The notes beneath the pieces were generated by a model. That model was not told where the DNA came from. It made no database searches and saw nothing but the letters and a program-made list of their open reading frames with translations. A stretch of 64,000 bases of DNA, from NCBI GenBank assembly GCA_038747545.1, contig JBCDJT010000007.1:3238-67237 (forward strand), given 5' to 3'. Position 1 is the stretch's first letter. Every line of letters starts with the position of its first letter. The DNA is from JBCCMF01 sp038747545 (lineage in GTDB: Bacteria; Bacteroidota; Rhodothermia; Rhodothermales; JBCCMF01). The translations under genes and the position numbers were made by a program. Below are positions 60,319 to 64,000 of the stretch, piece by piece.

Positions 60319-62157
60319 ATGAGACCCGCCATGACCACGCACCTGCCCGCCCGCCTCATGTACCGCCTGCCGCAGCTGGTGATGGCACTCCTCCTGGCTA
60401 CGCTCCTTGTGCCTGGCGCCTATGCACAAACAGACAATCACTTCGAAGGCGAGAGCGCAGGGGCAAACATCACTGAGGGCGACGAAAACGTGGCCGTCGG
60501 CGACTTTGCCGGGTTCTCACTAACGACGGCGGACTTGGTAACGCTCTTAGGCTACCAAGCGGGGTACAATGCCAACACGTTAGAGTTGGTCGCCATAGGC
60601 TACCAAGCTGGCTTCAACAACACGTTGGGTTCTGACAACACGTTCGTTGGCTTTGAAGCCGGCCTCGAAAACATTGGAGACGGCACCGCACTCGGCACCG
60701 ACAACACGTTCGTCGGCTCCGAAGCCGGGCAAGAAAACACGACCGGCTACGACAACACGTTTCTCGGCGAAGAAGCCGGCGAGTGCAACACGACTGGCTA
60801 CCAAAACACCTACATCGGCCACCAAGCCGGCCAAGCAGGCGCGCTCAGCGTATGCGACGACCTCTTCGGCACAGGCTTCCGCAACACGGGCGTCGGCAAA
60901 CTCGCCCTCACCAACGTCACCACCGGCTTCCGCAACACCGCCGTCGGCTCGACCAGCCTCGAAGACGTCACCACCGGCGACCGCAACACCGCCCTAGGCG
61001 ACTCGGCTGGCATCGACATCGGCACCGGCCGCTACAACACCATGCTCGGCCAAGCCGCCGGCGCCGTGACCGAGCATGCCAGCTTCAACACGTTCGTCGG
61101 GTCATGGGCGGGCGGCGACAACAACCGCACGAACGATACCGACAATGCCAACCGGAACACGTACGTGGGCTACTACGCGGGCTACACCAACCGCGAAGGG
61201 GAGGACAACGTGGGCATGGGGCATAACGCGGACTTCAGCTCTCAGGGCAGTGGCAGCGGCAACGAGCGCAACGTGTTCATCGGCGCGGAGTCGTTGATAG
61301 ACGGCAGCAGCTTGACGCGTGGTCGGGATGACAACGTGATCGTAGGGTATGGTACGCGCTCGGCGGCGAACAGCGTGGTGGCGCTGGGCTACGAAGCGGA
61401 TGTAGCGGGAGCGAGCGGCATTGCGATTGGCTCCTTGTCGGACGTGGACAACGCGGGCGGTGTGGTGATCGGCACGGAGGCGGTAGGCACGGGCACGAAC
61501 GGCATCGCTGTGGGCGCCGAGAGCGCGGTGTCGGCGGAGAACGGCATAGCGATAGGAGAGGAGGTGAGCGTGTCGTCAGCGAACGAAGTCACCATCGGCA
61601 ACAGCGATATGGAGGCGATAGGCGGGATTGTGAACTGGACGGCGACGAGCGACGGTCGGTTGAAGACAGACGTGCGTGCTGATGTGCCGGGGTTGGCGTT
61701 CGTCAATCGACTGCGTCCGGTGCGCTACCGCTTCGCGTTGGGTGGCGCGCCGAGTGCCACGTCTGAGCAGTGGCAGACTGGGTTCTTGGCGCAGGAGGTA
61801 GAGTCGGCGGCTGAGGCAGCGGACTTCGAGTTCAGCGGCGTGGTGTCGCCAAAAGAAGGCCGCGAACACTACGGCCTCCGCTACGCGGAGTTTGTGGTGC
61901 CGCTGACGCAGGCCGTGCAGGAGATGGACGAACGCGAGCAGGCCTTCACGACCGACCTTAGCGCGCTTACGGAGCGCCTGACACACCTGGAAGACCATAT
62001 GGCCGGGCAGCAAGCACGCTACGCCGACGCGCCCAGCGCAGTGCCCACGCACAATGACGGACTGGCTCTGCTGCGGGCACGCTACGAGACGCTGCGGGCG
62101 CACCTCGCCCACGCCGAAACGGCCACATCAACACGTACCCACACCACCTCGAACTGA
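60319..62157 (+). CDS. Secreted fibre protein with S74 domain, type C, copy 2 (C2)
   Basis: The start at 60319 (MRPAMTTHLPARLMYRLPQL, leading to PGAYAQ) gives 612 residues; the ATG at 60331 is an alternative. The head has GYQAGYNA, NTFVGFEAG, NTFLGEEAGE and NTYVGYYAG repeats. The S74 domain opens NWTATSDGRLKTD with Ser444 and Lys449. The tail is C type, shared with C1 (LTERLTHLEDHMAGQQ) and unlike A/B tails. It closes the second unit. A 106-base inverted repeat follows at 62199. Confidence 0.9.
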   Translation: MRPAMTTHLPARLMYRLPQLVMALLLATLLVPGAYAQTDNHFEGESAGANITEGDENVAVGDFAGFSLTTADLVTLLGYQAGYNANTLELVAIGYQAGFNNTLGSDNTFVGFEAGLENIGDGTALGTDNTFVGSEAGQENTTGYDNTFLGEEAGECNTTGYQNTYIGHQAGQAGALSVCDDLFGTGFRNTGVGKLALTNVTTGFRNTAVGSTSLEDVTTGDRNTALGDSAGIDIGTGRYNTMLGQAAGAVTEHASFNTFVGSWAGGDNNRTNDTDNANRNTYVGYYAGYTNREGEDNVGMGHNADFSSQGSGSGNERNVFIGAESLIDGSSLTRGRDDNVIVGYGTRSAANSVVALGYEADVAGASGIAIGSLSDVDNAGGVVIGTEAVGTGTNGIAVGAESAVSAENGIAIGEEVSVSSANEVTIGNSDMEAIGGIVNWTATSDGRLKTDVRADVPGLAFVNRLRPVRYRFALGGAPSATSEQWQTGFLAQEVESAAEAADFEFSGVVSPKEGREHYGLRYAEFVVPLTQAVQEMDEREQAFTTDLSALTERLTHLEDHMAGQQARYADAPSAVPTHNDGLALLRARYETLRAHLAHAETATSTRTHTTSN

Positions 62158-62198
62158 TGAGCCTACACGAGCTTTGGGAAATGATTATGCCAGCGAGT

Positions 62199-62304
62199 TT
62201 GTCATCCCGAGCGGAAGCCAGAGGCTGTAGCCGAGGGATCTCCCACTTGGTCGTCGTGCAATTGTTGAACGGGGGAGATCCCTCGGCTACGCTCGGGATG
62301 ACAA
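62199..62304. repeat. 106-bp inverted repeat between C2 and B3
   Basis: Outer arms TTGTCATCCCGAGCG (62199-62213) and CGCTCGGGATGACAA (62290-62304) are perfect complements. Inner arms AGCCGAGGGATCTCCC (62229-62244) and GGGAGATCCCTCGGCT (62273-62288) are perfect too. Elements with these TGTCATCCCGAGCG arms recur in many bacterial genomes, which is recalled and not checked. It may act as a transcription end or RNA-stabilising structure. Confidence 0.85.
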
Positions 62305-62357
62305 GGTCAGACGGTGCGCCACACTACAAAATTTCAGCACGCTCAACCCATACAGCC

Positions 62358-64000
62358 ATGCGCTTCCGCTCCATCCTTCGCGTACATGCTCTCTTCGCGC
62401 TGCTGCTCGCATCAGCTGTGCCGGCACTCGCCCAAACGGGCAACCATGTGGCGGGTGACGGTGCAGGCACCGCCCTCACCACGGGCGAGTTCAACACCAT
62501 CGTGGGCGATGACTCCAACACGGCGTTGACCACCGAGAGCCAGAACGTCTCGCTGGGCTATAGCGCAGGCCAATTCAACAGGGCGATTGGCAACGTCTTT
62601 ATTGGGTGGCTATCCGGGTACTCCCAAGTCGCGGCTGGGACCACTCCTCCTTTTGCTGGCCCATCGGGTACGGGGTTGGTCATCGTCGGATCTTGGGCCG
62701 GAGCAAGTAGCACAACAGGCTATGATAACACGTTTGTGGGCAACGCGGCCGGCCAAGAAATTGCGACTGGGTATGGCAACACGTTCTTTGGTGAGGAGGC
62801 GGGGGCCGACAATAACTCAACTGGATACGGCAACACGTACATTGGCCAAACTGCCGGATCTTTTACACTCCTTGACAATGACGTAAGGTACTTCAACACG
62901 TTTGTTGGAGAACAGGCCGGAGCATCGACCGGTGGTGTCTTTTTACGAAACACCTCAGTCGGAGCGGAATCGTTGAATGAAGTTGACGCGGACCGCAACA
63001 CGGCGTTGGGCGACTCGGCAGCATCAGTCCTTACCGATGGGCGGTACAACACGGTACTTGGTCAAGCAGCAGGCGCAGAGAATTGGTACGCCGATTTCAA
63101 CACATTTGTGGGCGCTCAGGCAGGGTTTGAAAACAACATCTCCAACTCTACTACGGCGGCTAATCGCAACACCTACGTCGGCTACCGCGCAGGGCTTACC
63201 AACGATCTGGGCGAGGACAACGTCGGCATGGGGCACAATGCTGACTTCTCCGACGATGACATTGACGAGTCCCGTAATGTGTTCATCGGCGCCGAGACCC
63301 TGGTGCGCAACGGCGACAACGTGCTCCTGGGCTACGGCACACGCTCGGAGGTCAATCAAGCCGTCGTGATTGGCAGCGAGGCGGATGTCATGGGCGAGAA
63401 CGGCATCGCCATCGGCGCCTCGGCCGATCTCGATAGCCCGAACAGCTTGCTCATCGGCGCTGAGACAATCGGTACGGGTGAGAACAGCATCGCGCTTGGC
63501 TACCAGAGCAGCGTCAGCGGCGACAACAGCATCGCCATCGGCTATGGCACGAGCGTAGCGGCCGACAACGAAGCCTACATCGGCAACGCAGCCACGACGT
63601 CGATCGGCGGCAGCGTCAACTGGATGGCGATGAGCGACGCGCGTTTGAAGACGGACGTATCGCGGGATGTAGCAGGTCTGGGTTTCGTGCGGCGTTTGCG
63701 CCCCGTGCGCTACCGCTTCGACCTGGATGGGCTGCGTGCGGTGAGCAGCCCGGCTAGCGACCTGAACGATGCACTGGCGGCGAAGGCTGGGCAGTGGCAG
63801 ACAGGATTCTTGGCGCAGGAGGTAGAGTCGGCGGCTGCGGCTGCGGACTTCGCGTTCAGCGGCGTGGTGGCACCCGTGGAGGGGCGGTCGCACTACGGGT
63901 TGAGGTACGCGGAGTTTGTGGTGCCGCTGACGCAGGCGGTGCAGGAGCTGGACGCATCGTACGGCGCTCACACCGATCAGGCTAAACAGCAGGTGGCGCG
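62358..64000 (+). CDS. Secreted fibre protein with S74 domain, type B, copy 3 (B3, C-terminus beyond window)
   Basis: The start at 62358 (MRFRSILRVHALFALLLASA, then VPALAQ) opens 547 codons to the window end without a stop. The head starts TGNHVAGDGAGTALTTGEFN, nearly identical to B2, then diverges in middle repeats (NTFVGNAAGQEI, NTFVGEQAGAS). The S74 domain opens NWMAMSDARLKTD with Ser426 and Lys431. It shows that the fibre array continues to the right, with at least one more B-type gene than the A-B-C unit predicts. The missing part would be the coiled-coil tail. Confidence 0.88.
   Translation, partial: MRFRSILRVHALFALLLASAVPALAQTGNHVAGDGAGTALTTGEFNTIVGDDSNTALTTESQNVSLGYSAGQFNRAIGNVFIGWLSGYSQVAAGTTPPFAGPSGTGLVIVGSWAGASSTTGYDNTFVGNAAGQEIATGYGNTFFGEEAGADNNSTGYGNTYIGQTAGSFTLLDNDVRYFNTFVGEQAGASTGGVFLRNTSVGAESLNEVDADRNTALGDSAASVLTDGRYNTVLGQAAGAENWYADFNTFVGAQAGFENNISNSTTAANRNTYVGYRAGLTNDLGEDNVGMGHNADFSDDDIDESRNVFIGAETLVRNGDNVLLGYGTRSEVNQAVVIGSEADVMGENGIAIGASADLDSPNSLLIGAETIGTGENSIALGYQSSVSGDNSIAIGYGTSVAADNEAYIGNAATTSIGGSVNWMAMSDARLKTDVSRDVAGLGFVRRLRPVRYRFDLDGLRAVSSPASDLNDALAAKAGQWQTGFLAQEVESAAAAADFAFSGVVAPVEGRSHYGLRYAEFVVPLTQAVQELDASYGAHTDQAKQQVA

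Noticed and set aside
45375..64000. Phage tail-fibre cluster or prophage
   Set aside because: S74 domains occur in phage fibres, but these proteins carry bacterial signal peptides and no phage structural, integrase or lysis gene is present.
45375..64000. Trimeric autotransporter adhesins
   Set aside because: Head repeats resemble YadA, but the C-terminal membrane anchor is absent and an S74 domain is present instead.
45500..64000. CRISPR or DNA satellite array
   Set aside because: The periodicity is coding repeats of about 23 residues with varied codons, without fixed spacers.

Overview
The window reads as chromosomal DNA from a high-GC member of the Bacteroidota/Rhodothermota group (Rhodothermales-like). 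This is an inference from a PorZ-type propeller protein, AQ-ending signal peptides, a TAnnTTTG-type promoter box before amtB, Wzi-like and TonB-receptor-like barrels, the menaquinone genes menF and menD, and two Bacteroidota-style hybrid two-component systems. No rRNA, tRNA, CRISPR array, insertion sequence or phage structural gene was seen. The species cannot be named from the sequence.

Positions 1-40.4 kb are mostly ordinary single-copy genes. On the minus strand lie a partial porZ-like gene, ribH and a PHP phosphoesterase, possibly one operon, then a nucleoside hydrolase. On the plus strand follow a DMT transporter, a frameshifted DUF4230 gene, a membrane protein and a histidine phosphatase-menF-menD run. 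Next come a YceI lipoprotein, mpl (minus), a PqqB-like MBL lipoprotein, a LOG-DinB pair (minus), amtB-glnB, an orphan DUF1501 gene, a DUF937 gene and two related six-cysteine lipoproteins (minus). A plus-strand run then encodes an ABC permease, a DUF1080 protein, a TlpA-like thioredoxin, an M15/DUF5715-like lipoprotein and an orphan solute-binding lipoprotein. Three outer-membrane genes with ATGA overlaps diverge from a polyprenyl glycosylphosphotransferase. An HxlR regulator and an NmrA-type reductase, a large BNR/VPS10-type protein, a BrnT toxin with an XRE antitoxin, an RsbU-type phosphatase and a YeeZ-like epimerase complete this part.

Positions 40.4-64 kb hold the most unusual content, a tandemly duplicated cassette. 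Each unit has a 1.36-1.39 kilo-residue hybrid sensor kinase/AraC regulator, a 56-residue proline-rich small ORF, and three secreted S74-chaperone fibre proteins in the order A-B-C. Unit 1 spans about 40.45-51.13 kb and unit 2 about 51.15-62.16 kb. A third B-type fibre gene (B3) begins at 62358 and runs off the end. All seven fibre proteins have a signal peptide, a head of G-x-NT-x-x-G-type and YadA-like repeats, and the SDxRLK Ser-Lys dyad of self-cleaving S74 chaperone domains at residue 425-444, followed by a coiled-coil tail. Three families of palindromic repeats, seven copies in all, lie only in the gaps of this region.

I infer that each regulator senses an extracellular or periplasmic signal and switches its adjacent fibre set. 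Hybrid regulators of this kind usually sit beside polysaccharide-utilisation genes, but no SusC/SusD pair or glycoside hydrolase is present here. The 56-residue ORF is supported as coding because its two copies keep 15 of 17 core residues while seven codons differ only synonymously.
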